NCBI RefSeq assembly: GCF_964204865.1
Contig: NC_135259.1
Span: 16,750,974 to 16,814,973 of the forward strand
Direction: 5' to 3'
DNA: 64,000 bases
Source of the DNA: Styela clava
Lineage: Eukaryota; Chordata; Ascidiacea; Stolidobranchia; Styelidae
Within the stretch, counting starts at the first letter, position 1, and each line of letters begins with the position of its first letter. Below, one piece after another: positions 33,502 to 47,043 of this stretch. A program made the translations under genes and the position numbers. The notes beneath the pieces were generated by a model. The model had not been told where the DNA came from, searched no databases, and was given only the letters and a program-made list of their open reading frames with translations.

Positions 33502-35485
33502 ATAACATTTTAAATATTGTGTCCTTTTAGTCTAATATATGATTTCGAGGATTATGCATATTGATGTTCCTAATAAAATCCTGAGAAAATGTTTATGAAT
33601 TGACTCTATAAATATTGAATTTTATTTAAGGGCTTTAATTGTGAATTTTTATTATGATATTACTCAAAAAAGATTTAGAATTATCGAAGAGTAATTTGTT
33701 GACCAGAGCTGGCCCCGGCAATAGCAAAACTTGATTTTGCAAAACCGAATCCTTTTTTGACAATGCTTGCATTTCAGAGAATAATCAAACTGTGCACTGA
33801 TAATTTTAATGGAATCGCTACAAAATAATTTATAATAATATTTTTGTAAAATTGATGCGGATAATGGCGTATGATATCAGGTAGTAAATAGGTTACTTCG
33901 TAACTAAGTGTTTTGAGATTATATGCTATAGTTTTGTATAAGTACTTATATTATTTTCTGTGTTTTCTTATGTACAGTATGATCTCAAACAATCACACAT
34001 TTAACCACAAAGGTACTTTTCCTCAGAAAGGGTACGTTAGATTAAGTACAAGGTATTATTTCCATAACTATTAATCTTCCCTAAAATATTATAATATCAA
34101 AAAGTTCCGAATAGTCTGAATTCAGGGATATTACAAGGTAACCCCGAATGCTAGAATAAAGACAATGTCATTAACTTTTATTTACTAACAGTAAAACACC
34201 TTTTATCTTTAAAATAGAATTTTATCTGAATGACATAATAGGCCTGTGTGCATTTATAATTTAGAAACAGCATTGTCAGATATTAACGAAAATAATGAAT
34301 AAACTCTAGGCAGTTTTACAAAAGGTATCATTTCAAATTTAAAAATGATTCACATTTTTCAACAGGATTTCACTCTTTGATATGTATTTTTCAACAAGAT
34401 TTCACTCTTTGAAACATAAGATATGTTTCAATTTTCCATGGAAAGGGTTAATTTTTTATTGCCTCTGGTTAAGTTGTAATAATGTTTAATTTCTTCAGCT
34501 TATGCTTTTCTGTGTGAAATTATTCGAAGAAATGAAAATGAAGCTCAGTTTTCGTTCCTACAGACGTTCGGTTCTGCCGTTGCCCACACTGCGCCACGTT
34601 GTAAACATAGGAAAGATTAACATTCTCCATTTGTCGTATACTGCTAGTAAAATCATTAAATCATTGTGACGCTCTCAACTATGCAAGATTATTGAAATTA
34701 TCAAAATCATCTCTGATAGATTTCTATTTAGTTCTACGCCATCTCGAATGCCAATTTTAAACGTTAAGTTAGCATAAGAACTTATTTCTCAATCGCATTT
34801 TAGGCATATAGTGATGGGTTTGCAAATAACATAATATCTATTTTTCATGAATAAAGTTTCTATCTAGTCTAAGAGTCTGCAACTGAATGTACGCATTGCG
34901 CCACCCAGGATACCGATAAAGTATACCAATGAACCATGACAATAATGTACCTGCCTCCGCCCTCATTAGAAACCTTAATATAGCTCCGGTAACCCGGATA
35001 CTTAACTTTTGTTTGTTCAGCGCACAAGACACAAGTTTTTGATATGGTCAGAACATTTACCAGTGATGAGTTTTGGCGGGGTTAGAGGAAAAAGTGCGAG
35101 ATTAGGTATCTAAGTAGGCACTAAGTATAAATCACATTTGAGACAGCTTCCGAGTTCACGACTTTTTTATCAATGTCCATTTTTATGCACTGCCGAATGA
35201 TTTCGATGATGACATTTGCTAAGCTTTAAGACTGGTCATTCTACGATTACGATTTGTTGCAGTATATTTCTGTTACACTACACCCAAGTAAATATCACTG
35301 TTCACCAACAATAATTGTACTTGTGCAATGAGATTCCGTCTCAATTTCGCGTTCAGTTGATATCATTTATATTTAATGCTTTCCGTGATGCAATCCTCTA
35401 CCAGTCATGTCAACAGACTAAAAATTTTATTGCGTAATAATTCTCCAAATGTTATACGTCTTCAGATTTATTCAACGTTTTCATA
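33502..35485. other. Intergenic; contains a family X2 relic (about 34640-34780, minus)
   Basis: No gene recognised. At 34640-34780 the minus strand retains RDGVELNRNLSEMI, related to the fragments at 22340, 40100 and 55850. A 64-codon minus frame at 34838-35032 has no support. Confidence 0.4.
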
Positions 35486-35493
35486 ACTTAAAA

Positions 35494-36430
35494 CAGTGCT
35501 CCGCAACCGGTGCACCAGTGTGCCGCGAGACGATGCTAGTTATGCCGCACAGGAATTGCAACTTTTCTCTTCTTTTTACAAATTATTTTTTATCTTTTGT
35601 TAATTTTGCGTTAGTCCACCATTCCACTCTACTAATGTAAAGTTAAGCTGCTTTTACATTAGCTTGAGCGACACCAATTCAAATTCCTGACACCCACCTT
35701 CCTGTGACGTAACAAGGAGTATGCCTATATGATAAGCATGTATATTGTAAAGCCTATTGTCGAGGCTGAAACATAGCACGCGTAGTAATCAAATATAAAT
35801 AAAGTGTGAGTTTGCAGAATCAGTGCCCAGTGGTCTTTGATTAAAGTCAAGAAACGTTAAAGTTCAGCAAAATGGATAAATTTTTAAAAAGAACAGCCGT
35901 TACTGAGCAACATATTGTACCTAGCACAAGCCACGTAGAAAGAAAAAAAAAATTGTCAAAAGGAAATACAGGGATGATTATGTCAAATATGGATTTTCTT
36001 GCTGTGGTCACGAATATGCTCCAAAACCAGTTTGGGTTATTTGGGGGGGGGGGGGGGGGGGAGCAACTTTCAAATGAAGCAATGTTTCCGAGTAAACTTA
36101 TGCGCCACTTCAATACGAAACTTGCCGTTCATGCACCCAAGAATGTAAATTATTTCCAGCGGTTGTTAAGTCAAAATAAGAAGCAAGAGTTCTCCGTGTA
36201 GTCGTCTTTTACAGTCTCCGAAATAGTTATCGTGTTGCAAAATTGATTGCGCGTCACGTAATGATCCTAATATAGAGCGATTGTGCTCATTAAAACAACC
36301 ACAAATCTCTCATTGTTATATGAACATAAAACAAAGTTACACCTTGTATTTTTCGTTTGTTGTGGTGTTCCGTCAAATTTGGCAAGTTTTATAAGTGTGC
36401 CGCGAGTTAAAAAAAGGTTGCGGATCACTC
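35494..36430. mobile_element. hAT element with a ZBED5-like transposase remnant, 937 bp
   Basis: Ends CAGTGCTCCGCAACC and GGTTGCGGATCACTC are inverted with 13 of 15 matches. Flanks ACTTAAAA (35486-35493) and ACTTAGAA (36431-36438) form a 7-of-8 target duplication. Internal sequence encodes a BED-finger-like transposase start (see 35872-36201). Confidence 0.85.
35872..36201 (+). pseudogene. Truncated hAT transposase (ZBED5/BED-type) frame, 109 codons
   Basis: It begins MDKFLKRTA, as do many ZBED5-like hAT proteins. The C-terminal half, LSNEAMFPSKLMRHFNTK and YFQRLLSQ, matches the BED-finger helix region (usually LSNEAM.PSKLKRHL.TKH). The CxxC half of the zinc finger is missing and is replaced by a run of 19 G (36043-36061) coding for glycine. 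The core DDE domain is absent, so the product cannot transpose. The G run length may be a sequencing uncertainty. Confidence 0.65.
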
Positions 36431-36438
36431 ACTTAGAA

Positions 36439-37412
36439 GATATCAAAAAGACTATAGGGTTATAAATTTACTCCACACCAACACAAAAACTTAATTAATA
36501 TTGATAAAAATACTTTTTGAATCTTCCGGTAATCTCTAAATGCTAAAAGCAAGAATATTTTCATGAAAATTTATTGATTAAAATGTGAAAGCTTTAACGT
36601 TATAAGTTAAAGCAACATAACAGTTTGCTGTGAAATTCAGATAATGAATGCAAACAAAAACAGAGTATTTTATCATAATTCATAGCGTCATACTCAAACA
36701 AATGTTTTGTTTTATTTTTAAAGGAGAAGTTATGAAATTGTAAGCCATTTAACTTATTTAAAGACTTTCATGTATTAATTGCTACAAACAATATTCAGTT
36801 TCAAATTGGAAAGTATAAGAATTTGCAGAAAACGATGACAAAAAAGTCTATAAAATAAATTTATATATTTATAAGGTTATTCTGGAAAAATTGTAACAAT
36901 CATATTTGAAGTGCAGACTTTGAAGAGGTTTTCATGCCCAATGAAACATCACCATCACATGAAACATCAGCGTCTTTCACCTAATCAAGAATCATAAAAA
37001 AATGAAGAATGCAAAATATCCAGTTCGTAGCACAACACATTGCCAATTTCCATATGTTAATGTTTGTTCAAGATTGAATTCGAATTAGTAAAAGATATCA
37101 ATGTTAAAATGTCAAAACACCTACACACCAATTCAATTGCTGAATTTACTTTTAAATTTAAAGCATACTAGGACTTTCAATGTGTAATTTCAATTTTCGT
37201 TTAACGTTTTCGTACAGTAAATGGAAATAGTTTAATTAGTTGGTCTCAAATCAGAAATAATAAATTGGAAAAGCATTTATGAATCGAAAAATGAATATTA
37301 AAAAACTAGAATATTGAATCTATAGGTCAGCCAAATCTATAGGGTTAATTTTTCCTATTCATAAACAGACCTGAAATAAACTGCAATATCACAAATTAAT
37401 TTGAAAAAAAAG
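36439..37412. other. 3' flank of lectin gene I, no gene
   Basis: AT-rich. Parts (37000-37400) resemble the reverse complement of the 3' flanks of genes J and K, for example TGTGTAATTTCAATTTTCGTT and AATTTGGTCTCAAATC-type words. Confidence 0.5.
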
Positions 37413-39543
37413 TCATTTTGTGATACGAAAAACGTCATTTTTTTCGCAAACAAATTTATATACTTCAGAACACGCAATATCAACAACACCAGACAGTCTA
37501 ATTACTGCGCAGTTTTCTCTCCTGCCGCCGTTTGGTTCTGACGATTCCCATATTGCACTTGGTGATTCATTTACTCTATCCGACCAAACCCAAATTCCTT
37601 CATTGCTGATGTCGTTCAATCCTATCCATGCAAACGCTCCGGTTAGGTAATATTTCGGGAATATTTCGCTAAATGAAAAATATTCTTAGGAACATAATTT
37701 AATTTCATAATACAGCATCTGTTATGATTTACAGTAGAGCACCATTAAACAAAAGAGCATCATACGAAAACACAGACAAGCTGTATTTCATCGAATATTA
37801 TTTTTAAGTTGTTTCAATGTACGCGTCTATTGTTCTGGCCAAAATTAAATTGAAACACAAATGTAAAAAAAAAGTGCCTAAGTTTTTCACACAAGCCACC
37901 TACTCACTTTTTGACTTGGTTGTTCCTAATTCCGGTCGATACCAAACGAGCTCCCATTCCTTCACATTGAGCCTTTGCAGTTGCGTAGTTGACAGGATCA
38001 GTGAAGCGCTTGTAAATAAGATTATTGCTCGCTCTGAACCATCCCGATATCGAAAACATTTCAGTAATTCTCGAATTTGCATCAGATAGGCTTTTATTCT
38101 ATAAAATGAAATTACGCATGAATATTACTGGGATATTTTTACCTCAATTTTCCCACTATAAAATAAAAAACAATAACAAGCAAAAAATAATTTTAAGTTA
38201 TATTTGGAATGTGTTTTTTTAAACCTTTCTTCAGTACAGCAATGAAATTCATAACTCTTTAGTAATAAACATATATCTTAATAAAACGTAATACATATTA
38301 ATTGAGAACAGTTATTTTTGCTTCGTGGAAATAAGTCACTCCTACAATAAAACAAGCCATGTTATTAGACATAAACTCACCAATTTATTCTCTCCGTTGT
38401 GTATTTTGGAGTTCAGTTCACTCAATTCTTTTTTAATTGAAATTTCCAATTCACTTTTTGTTTTTAAAAAAGCTAAAATTTTATTTAAAGATCTAAAATT
38501 AGGCTCCCGATAGAATAAGCATAAAATTTTTTACATAGATTCTAATCTTAATAATTATGGCAATATTTTGAGTTTGTTTCAATGCGCGCCTGTGGAATTC
38601 TTAAAACACTTTATCCTGCTGAATCGTTTTGCTCATTAAAGTATACCCTTTGCTCAACATATAAAAACTTTGTTCAATCGATTGAAGCAAATAAATGATG
38701 CGCAGTTCAAAATATTCATAATATCAACTCACTTTGTTGTGTTTCATTTGAAATCTTTCTGAGGGACGACTTGAAATCCGTTTCCTGCTTTTCGAAGTTT
38801 TTGACTTGTTCTTAAATTTTTGAATGGACGTTTGAATTAGATGATTTACAATTGGCAAGTTTCAAATGAAATTTAAAAGATCTTACGTTTCTGAGTGTCG
38901 TTGATAACGTTGGCGAGAGATGAATCAGTCTCAATCATTTTCTCTAATTTTTCCTTCGTATATTTCATATCGTTTTGAAGCTTAAAATAAATTTAAAAAC
39001 TAAAACTATATTGATAGTTGCAAAAGAACTAAAACAAACTTCTTTTTATATATATCAATAAATATATTTTATTTTATCGTACTAACTTGCATAATCAGAA
39101 TAAATGCAGCAACAGACACAATGAAGCATATTCCAAAAGATATCGCGAGAACAAACAAAGTTTTCTTGTTCGTAGCTTCATTGTTGTCTGTGGAAAACAA
39201 AACGTGGATGAAACGAATTTAAAAAAAGAGATTTCTTGAGGTAAAAAAATTACTCCTTTCTTATTATACGTAAAAATAAGGCAATTAAACTTTGGTTCTT
39301 TGAAATAGTTGATTTCATATGGAAAATATGATACTTATTTTTTTAACAGACGGTGAAGTTTCACCATGCCTATTAGCTCTTGTATAATATTTTTCATTTT
39401 CCATAAATTCAGGTATAAATTAGAATTTAAGTTAATAGAATAAAACACAAACCTTGTTTAGGAACCGCAGGTGGCACTGAAGGAGTCTGAGGAATTTCAT
39501 ATGCATTTTCCCTTTGACCATATTCATAACATTCCATCTCCAT
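37413..39543 (-). CDS. Lectin gene I: type II membrane C-type lectin-like protein, 300 aa
   Basis: Minus-strand exons: 39453-39543, 39087-39187, 38887-38980, 38733-38810, 38381-38472, 37908-38098, 37413-37668. They sum to 903 bp (301 codons); every intron is GT-AG and all phases match. The tail is MEMECYEYGQRENAYEIP with a Pro-rich end (PSVPPAVPKQ). The membrane exon is DNNEATNKKTLFVLAISFG and onward. Three neck exons give about 87 residues with coiled-coil spacing. CTLD: GWFRASNNLIYKRF, QCEGMGARLVS, AFAWIGLNDISNEG, SSEPNGGRRENCAV, IACSEVYKFVCEK. EPN is present but no WND follows, so sugar binding is uncertain. It ends NDVFRITK, longer than relatives. It is one of the best-preserved members. 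Confidence 0.92.
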
Positions 39544-39600
39544 ATTAACGCTCTATGGAATGACGTGCATTTAACTGAACAAATGGTTACTTCGGATAGC

Positions 39601-39613
39601 CATTTTATAGAGG
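39601..39613 (-). promoter_or_regulatory. TATA box of gene I
   Basis: Minus strand CCTCTATAAAATGGCTATCC, about 58 bp upstream of the ATG; near-identical to gene F. Confidence 0.68.
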
Positions 39614-39690
39614 ATACAACATCTCATTAGAATTAGTCAACTGTGCACGCAAACATTAGAACAAATACCGCGAGAAATATTTTTGGTATT

Positions 39691-39865
39691 ATTATCAGTG
39701 GGAGACGAAACCATAATAATGACATTGAACAATATATACTCTTGCAATAATGATTCTGTAAATCCATATTACCAATTCGTCAAAGGTGGGAGACGAAACA
39801 ACTATTTTGCGTTAAGCCATAAGAACTAGTTACCGAATATGTGACACATTACTTCCTTGATATTC
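39691..39865 (-). promoter_or_regulatory. Conserved upstream elements of gene I
   Basis: TCTCCCACTGATAATAATAC (minus, about 39691-39707) and AAGGAAGTAATGTGTCACAT (minus, about 39840-39860), the same pair and order as in gene F. Confidence 0.58.
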
Positions 39866-40089
39866 AAGCTAAGAAATGTTTTTAAATGGCCATTTAAAGG
39901 CTTGCCAAGAATAGCATATACAATGCAATATATTTCACATTATAATAGGATTACATTCAGATACGTCACGTGCTTATGTACTTCTTAAGCAAACCTTAAT
40001 GGATTCAATACACCCACAATGCACATTTCAACCATACTGGTTAGGTCAAAACAAGGAAATATTTTGAATTTCACTCTCCTGTTAGTAAA

Positions 40090-40290
40090 ATCTTTTAATG
40101 TTTCCAATCTACTAAGTTATTCAAGATTACTCAAATTATTGAAATCATCTTCTGATAGATTGCTCTTCAGTCCTACACGACATAGAATGTCAGTTCCAAA
40201 TGATAATCGGTTGTCAATTCTTGGTAAATCAATTTCCGACGTTATTCGGCGAAGTGACAAAGAATGTCAGTTTTTTATTATTATCATTAT
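40090..40290 (-). pseudogene. Degenerate coding fragment, family X2
   Basis: Minus-strand frame with IDLPRIDNRLSFGTDILCRV and LKSNLSEDDFNNLSNLE, homologous to 55850-55990 and to the plus-strand fragment at 22340. It lies upstream of gene I. Plus-strand frames at 40019-40309 and 40200-40562 are shadows. Confidence 0.4.
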
Positions 40291-40562
40291 ATATGTCTTT
40301 TCCTCCTAGTAAATTTTTATCTAAATCGAAGTGCAATGTACATAATCTGCATGCCCGTAGCAAATGTTATCTTAGAACTCAATTGATGATTAGCCCATAT
40401 CATAGAGCTCATAGTTTGATAGACGAAAACTATATTTTGAGTATGATTTTGCCACAACACAAGCATGAATGCTTGGGCTCAAAACAACAGACAACTTTCA
40501 AAACATGGAAAGCATCAAATAAAATTTGTTTACCTATACCACCTATAGGTAGAATACTCTAG

Positions 40563-43191
40563 CATATTTCCTAGCCTATGCGTCCATTGGGTGGAGTACC
40601 CAACGTTTGTGGCTGAACAGCTGTTTGATCACGTGTCTTGAAATGTTTTGTCTGGCTTCTGTATGGTAAATATTCAGGGCACTCAAAGACGGCTTTCGTT
40701 TTGCATAATATCGCGTCTTTCATTTAGGTTATATAAAAGTAAACTCAGTGTATTTTGGGGGTGATTTTCAGCTTTTCTAAAATCAACATTTTTGAAATAT
40801 TTCCTGTTTTTTTGGTCGTCTGTTTATTTATTTATACGTTTAAACTAGTACAAGGCCGTCTAAAAAAGTATGTTTTAGGTTCATGCATGTGAGATGGTTT
40901 TCTTTTATCCCGCTATATATGAACTTTGTGTTTTTATAGCCAAAATAGTACATATTGACTAATATTACTAATGTGTATTAGTAATATTACTAATATGTAT
41001 AATGACGAACCCCAAAACGATCAAAACCCCGTCTATTAAACGCTACAATCGCTATGCTTTCCAATAAGTCGCAAGTGGGCGATATAGAACAAGAAAAATA
41101 GTTTTTATATAAACTTGAAAAAAACCTTGTGAAACACAAAAAAAAAAATAATCTGGCAATATGGAGCCGATTTGATCGAAGTTATCATAATTACCAAGTT
41201 AATTATCAAAAGAGCCTCGGGACACGGCGGGTAGTTTTCAACACTTTTTAACTGGCCGACGAGATTCTATTCGTCTAAATATCAGTAGATCTGGAGAATA
41301 ATTAACAAGTTTGATAATTATAAATAACCGAATAGGTCAAAATGTTTAACGCAGGATACCACGTGTGAAAAACAAAAAAAAAATATTAATTATTTGCTTT
41401 TTCTGACCCAAACCTGACCAATGTGATTAAACTGTGATTGACGTGTATCAAAGCAATTGAAATTTGCATAACAAGTATGTCACATTGTCAACCCATATAC
41501 AGTTTGAAATAATATAATAATTTGTATAAAATAATCATGAAAATATAATATGCATTCGTATTTGTAATTACGCGTATTCATTTATTAAATTTCAAGGAAG
41601 TAATGTGTCACATATTCTGCCACTATATAAAAAATATAAATATATATAATAAAAAATATATTACATTACTAAGATTTTACATGATTTTAACTACTAGAGA
41701 CTTAGAAGCTGACTGCTTGAAGGAAGCGCAGTCTCGACACGCGCGGAGCCCAAGGAACAATATCAACGAACCCAATAGAAACAATCAAAACGGAGTGAAA
41801 TATTTAAATTTGCTTGTGGTGTCAGAAAATGATTGTCATGTAGTAATATGAAGCAACACGCAATTATGCAATATGAGCTTAAAGCAGTTAGTTCAGACAT
41901 TGATACATTGACTACACAGTTTGATGGACATGTGCAGCGACGCTGAGTCAGCAAAACCCTCAAATGTATTCGTTCTCTGCAAAGTCACACAATGGGGTCG
42001 ATAGCTAATGTCGCACGTAACGAACTTTAATTACCCATCAGAAAAGAGCCGATTAAAATAGTAAAAATCAAGAACAGCGAAAACGCGTCTTACCCAAGCG
42101 GCAGTCAAGCGAGGAAGAGCCGACCACATGCTAAAACGAGATCACGTGGACAGATTTGCTCGGAGTCAACCAACAACATGCTGACTGCACTATTAGGCAT
42201 TATATATATATTAGTCTAAACTATAGCTATATCTCTGCAAACCCTTGTACACAACATCAAGCCAATATGAAAAAACCTTGTTATTTTTGTTTCCTACTGC
42301 CTAAAACTTTTTACTGTTCCTGATAATACTTGCATCATAATGATCTTATATTGATTTGTGACTGACCGCACTTGTGGTTAATGTCTGAATATTATATAGT
42401 ATTTGTAATATTATATTAATTAACTAAATAATATCAGTCAAACTGGAGTCAACAGTCAGACTATTGACTATTGGGGTTTCTACAATTTTTTCAATTCATA
42501 CTTGTCTTTCTCCACAGTTCCTGTTTCAAAATTTCAATTGTAAAATTGCTGTATTCCAACAGCAAACATGGATTTGTGGAAAAGATGGCGCCTTGTCATA
42601 CGTGTGTCACGTGGGGGCGCAATATTTGTAGAAAAAATTGTTACATCTCCATAATTGCTATATACCACTTTAGGAAATGTTCTGCTTCTAAAATGCATGA
42701 AGACTTTGTTAATGCCATTAGATTATATAAATGAATTTGACATTAAGTCATGATGTATTTATCATTGTTACGTATAATTGTGTCAGCGACTATAACATTT
42801 CCAATGCAATCGTTGACATTTGATTCAAACAAATGAAAATATTGCGTTATATAATACGTCAATTTCTCTCGTGATACAATTACTGCAAACTAGTTGATTC
42901 GCTTCCCACATCCTATGTAGATCTGCCTGAACTTTAAAATAAATACAAAAAATATAATAATAATTCAATAACGAATTGGTGAGGTTAAGCAACAGAGGCC
43001 AAATATATGTGCCTATCTATAATTTTTTTACTATCTTCTTTCTTACTAATTCTAAAAGTATATGAACATTATTTTGGTATAATAAAAATGAACAAATGAA
43101 AATATTGTTATTTATGTTGCTTCTAGTTATACCGTAACACGTAAATACACAATATTTCAGGGCCATTTTTTAAACTCAGTTTGCTCTACAG
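40563..43191. other. Intergenic; shared upstream modules near 41595 and 42770-42930
   Basis: No gene recognised. AAGGAAGTAATGTGTCACAT on plus (about 41593-41612) is the shared element in the orientation expected for the plus-strand gene K. At 42770-42930 lies the other module (TTGACATTTGATT, ACGTCA, AAACTAGTTGATTCGCTTCC), as before gene J. Exon 1, the membrane exon and neck exons of K are missing here. Confidence 0.45.
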
Positions 43192-44126
43192 AAAGCAAAA
43201 CTGACTGAAGCAAATTTGAGGATGAACAAAATGTTTTTGATATCCGGATGGTTCAAAGCAAGCAATAATCTTATTTACAAACGTTTCACTGATTCTGTCA
43301 ACTACGTAACTGCAAAGGCTCAGTGTGAAAATTGGGAGCTCGACTGGTTTCAACTGGAATTCGGAACAACCAAGTGAAAAAGTAAGTTAGTGAGTTGTGT
43401 TAGGTAAGTTACAACGTCAACACTCTTCTTGTCATGTAGTTTCAGTTAGATCTATTTTTATCAATATGTTTTTACATTAAATTTTCAGATTATATTTTCA
43501 GATGTTGCTGTTATTGACCTACGTAAAAGCCACTATTTACCTCACTTACTAGTTACTACCAGGTAAAAATTGTTTTTGTCAATAAGAAAATTACTTATCA
43601 CAAACTCATTTCAAATTTGTTCACAATATTTTTTGGCACTTTGTCGTTCGTTTTTTGCCACAAATTTTGCTAATACCAAAACGGAACAGCGAGTTTCCGC
43701 ATATTAATTTTGGCAAGATGAAGAAATGCGTACATTGACACAATTCGAAATTATTCTTTCATGAGGATAAAACGTACACATATATATTCTTAACTTTATC
43801 TCTTGTACATGTGAGCTGTGATATAAAAAAATGGCTATAAATGAAACTTTAACTCTCAGAAATTGATAATTCTGCACCTTCTTAGCGAAATATTCCCAAA
43901 ACATTACTTAACTGGACCGTATGCATGGATAGGATTGGACGACATCAGCAAGGAAGGAAGTTGGGTTTGGTAGGATGTAGTAAATGAATAACCAAGCGCA
44001 ATATGGGAATCGTCACAACCAAACGGGGGCAGAAGCGAAATCTGTGCAGTAATCGTATTGCCTGGTGCCCTTGATATTGCGTGCTCTGTTGTTCCACGAT
44101 TTGTTTGCGAAAGGGAATTTGAATGA
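43192..44126 (+). pseudogene. Lectin gene K, 5'-truncated pseudogene
   Basis: Two exons remain: 43192-43381 (190 bp; a 1-bp deletion after TAKAQCE shifts the frame) and 43886-44126. The final exon has TAG at 43971-43973 and TAA at 43989-43991, but otherwise reads EIFPKHYLTGPYAWIGLDDI, SSQPNGGRSEIC and RFVCEREFE. Splice sites are intact. Confidence 0.9.
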
Positions 44127-45533
44127 CGTTTTTTGTATCATTGAATGATATTTTTGAATTTAATTCTAAATTAATTTCTGATATTGCAATTTTTTTTCCC
44201 TGTCTGTTCATGAGTAAAGAAAAATAAACCCTATAGAATTGTCTGGCTTATACTTTAAACATTCTACCGAATATAATATTTATTTTTGTCTTTATAAATG
44301 CTTTTCAAATTTATTGTTTATGATTTGAGACCACAAAATTATACTTTTGCCGTCAACAGTATTGAAACGCACAATAAAAATTGAAAGTGAAAGCATAAGG
44401 AATCTTTTCAAATTTGAATTTACCAATAGCATTGGTTGAAATTGAGTTAATTCAATCCAAAGAATTATTTTTCGGAATTAGGTTAGGTATTTTAACATTT
44501 TAACAATGTGAAGCTCCTTACTTCAAATTGAATTTTACACAAACAGTCACATATGGTAATTGACTATACGTTGTGCTACTAACTGGTTTATTTTGCAATC
44601 TACATTTTATTTTATGATGCTTTTTTATGACGATAGGATGAAAATTACACAAAAGGTCGATGAAAATCAAGTCGATTCAAATTCTATGTGACAGGGGTGA
44701 AATGATGACAATTCTACTGAAATCAACTTATAATTATAATTTATGTATAAATTTGTATTGTTTTTTTCTGCAAATTTATGTGGAAATTTTTATATTGATA
44801 CCTCGAATATTTTTATAAAAGTTTTTAACCTTTGTATGTGGTTATGAAATGTGATGGAAACCCCCAAAAGCTAAAAGAATTTAGATGATAAGTTTTACGT
44901 TCACAATTTCATCTACGTTCACATGTACTCAATAAATTATCATGGAAATGTTTCTTCTTTTTTCATTTAAAAATGTACTGACGATTCAAAAAATAATTTG
45001 ATCAATAATAACAATTTGATCGATCATCAAGTTTTATTTAGTGTGATATGTCTTTTTCAAACACTTTAGGTTTGGATTATTCAAACTTTGGATAAATTTT
45101 GCAGTCTAATTTACATTTGTGAAATTCTTTTATAATCAAAATTAAAACTTTTTCTGTCAAGACAAGGGCAAACGTGTAGCATGGAGGAATCATGTGCATG
45201 TGATATAAAAATTTAATACTGTTTTACCACGGAATGTAATTGTGCCAAGACGGGCCAGGATTTCCACAAGTGCGACCTTCCCTATTTAAAGATTAATGTG
45301 AACTGTTACTTATAATCGGAATTCCTAAATTTATGAATAACATTTCATTAGACATACTTCAGAATACATATATCATTCATAATACACACAGATCCACCGA
45401 CACAAAATTTTAGAAGAAAGATAAGCAAAAACGAAATCAAGAGCAAAAGTATTTCATAAATTGCTATTTAATAACCTGATAAATTTGCTACGAAAGAAAT
45501 TTTAAGAGTTTCTAACAATTTTTTTTCATTTAG
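44127..45533. repeat. 3' flank of pseudogene K, paralogous to 52451-53960
   Basis: No gene. Shared blocks with the gene J flank include GTGCGACCTTCCCT near 45275 and 53718, followed by AAGATTAATSTGAACTGTTA-like sequence. Confidence 0.65.
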
Positions 45534-45755
45534 TGAAATATTTCCGGTACCTTCCCTAGTCGGAACAAGTGCAAGAATAGGATTGGATGATATTAGCTGC
45601 AAAGGAATTTGAGTTTAGCCGGATGGAGTAAATAAACCGCCAAGCTCTTGTTGGGATTCGACGGAAGCGAACGGCGCAAAAGCGGAAACTGCGCAGAAAT
45701 CCGAATATGTAATTAATTTGCATAAATTTATTCCAGAGTCTCATTGAGCCGGAGG
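45534..45755 (+). pseudogene. Relic of a lectin final exon
   Basis: After acceptor TTTAG the frame reads EIFPVPSLVGTSARIGLDDI, then GI, stop, V, stop, and fades. It sits 1.4 kb after pseudogene K, like 53964-54140 after J. Confidence 0.8.
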
Positions 45756-46258
45756 AAAAACGATTTCAATCAAATTTATTTATCAACTGTTGAACCTTCA
45801 ACTTCATGAAGTAAAATAAACAAAACTCCAGAAGAATGCAAATCTAAAGCTAAAGTTCATCAATCCCATCAAATAAGCGAGCCAAAGTTATACGGGACTT
45901 TTATTATCCTTGTTAAACAGGAAGGTGTGTGCATTAATACGTTCGTAACATCATCGTAATATATTAGGATAAAAATTATTAATTGAACTTCGCAGTTTAT
46001 CACACCGCGTTGGTCAAACTAAAAATATATTTAGTTTTATTTGAATTATTACTTTCCACTCAGAGATGTTTCCAATTTTGCAGGACAAGAGTCAGTTTGG
46101 TATTAGTTGCCAAATATTTTGAATCTCATATATTCAACTTAGGCTTCTATTTTCCTCGTTGAAAAAATATATTTAAAAGCATCAATGATCCTGTAATTGA
46201 ATTTTCGATGCATGAATGACCAATGCAGTGGTGAAGTTTGAAATACCAATGTATATAA

Positions 46259-47035
46259 CAGGGTGGACCAAGGTTGTCGGCCTCGCGGGCCACAAAATTA
46301 TTTTTGCATTTTTTGCGGGCCACAATAGTGCCAAGAATAGGCAAACATTGTGATACAAAACAAACACTTTTATTGTTCAAATACATTATCATTATTTGTC
46401 TTTTACCAAGCTAAAACATGGAAGAACCACCAAAAAACTCAATAAAACGTGCAAAAATCTTACTATATATATCCTACATGCAGTGTAAGCTTTCAAACTC
46501 TTCAAAACGGAAAAAGTGCCATAAAGAGAAAATGCTGTTTTAGAATTTGAGATACAGAAGTGTAATTAGTAATTACTAAATTGTCTGACATATAGACAGT
46601 ATTTGTTGTAATACTGTTTAGGCTGGTTGCAAAAAAACCATCCGGCAGGCATTATATTTTCGGTCATAATATTAATATTTATTTATCAGGCATGGCCAAC
46701 TTAGGCTAATAGAGTCATCATTCCATTTTTAGTTTTCTATAAAGCCTATTTTGTTAGCATATATTCCCGACCAAAAAGATAGAAAGCCAGTTAACAATTT
46801 AGACTAACCAAGCACATTATTCAACTTCGCTTGTTGCCTCAGCTAGCCATAACACTATTCAATTCAGTGACATTAGTGATGTAACAATATTTCGAAGGAT
46901 TTTTTGGGGTATTTTCATGACGAAACAACACCGAATGCGATTTTTTGTCACCCTACCGATAAAATGTAACGCACGCCACAGATAATGAAGTGGCGGGCCA
47001 CATGTGGACCGCGGCCCTGGGTTTGGACCACCCTG
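46259..47035. mobile_element. Non-autonomous hAT element, 777 bp
   Basis: Inverted ends CAGGGTGGACCAA / TTGGACCACCCTG with a perfect 8-bp duplication GTATATAA (46251-46258, 47036-47043). Subterminal GCGGGCCAC motifs occur at both ends. No transposase frame. Confidence 0.92.
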
Positions 47036-47043
47036 GTATATAA

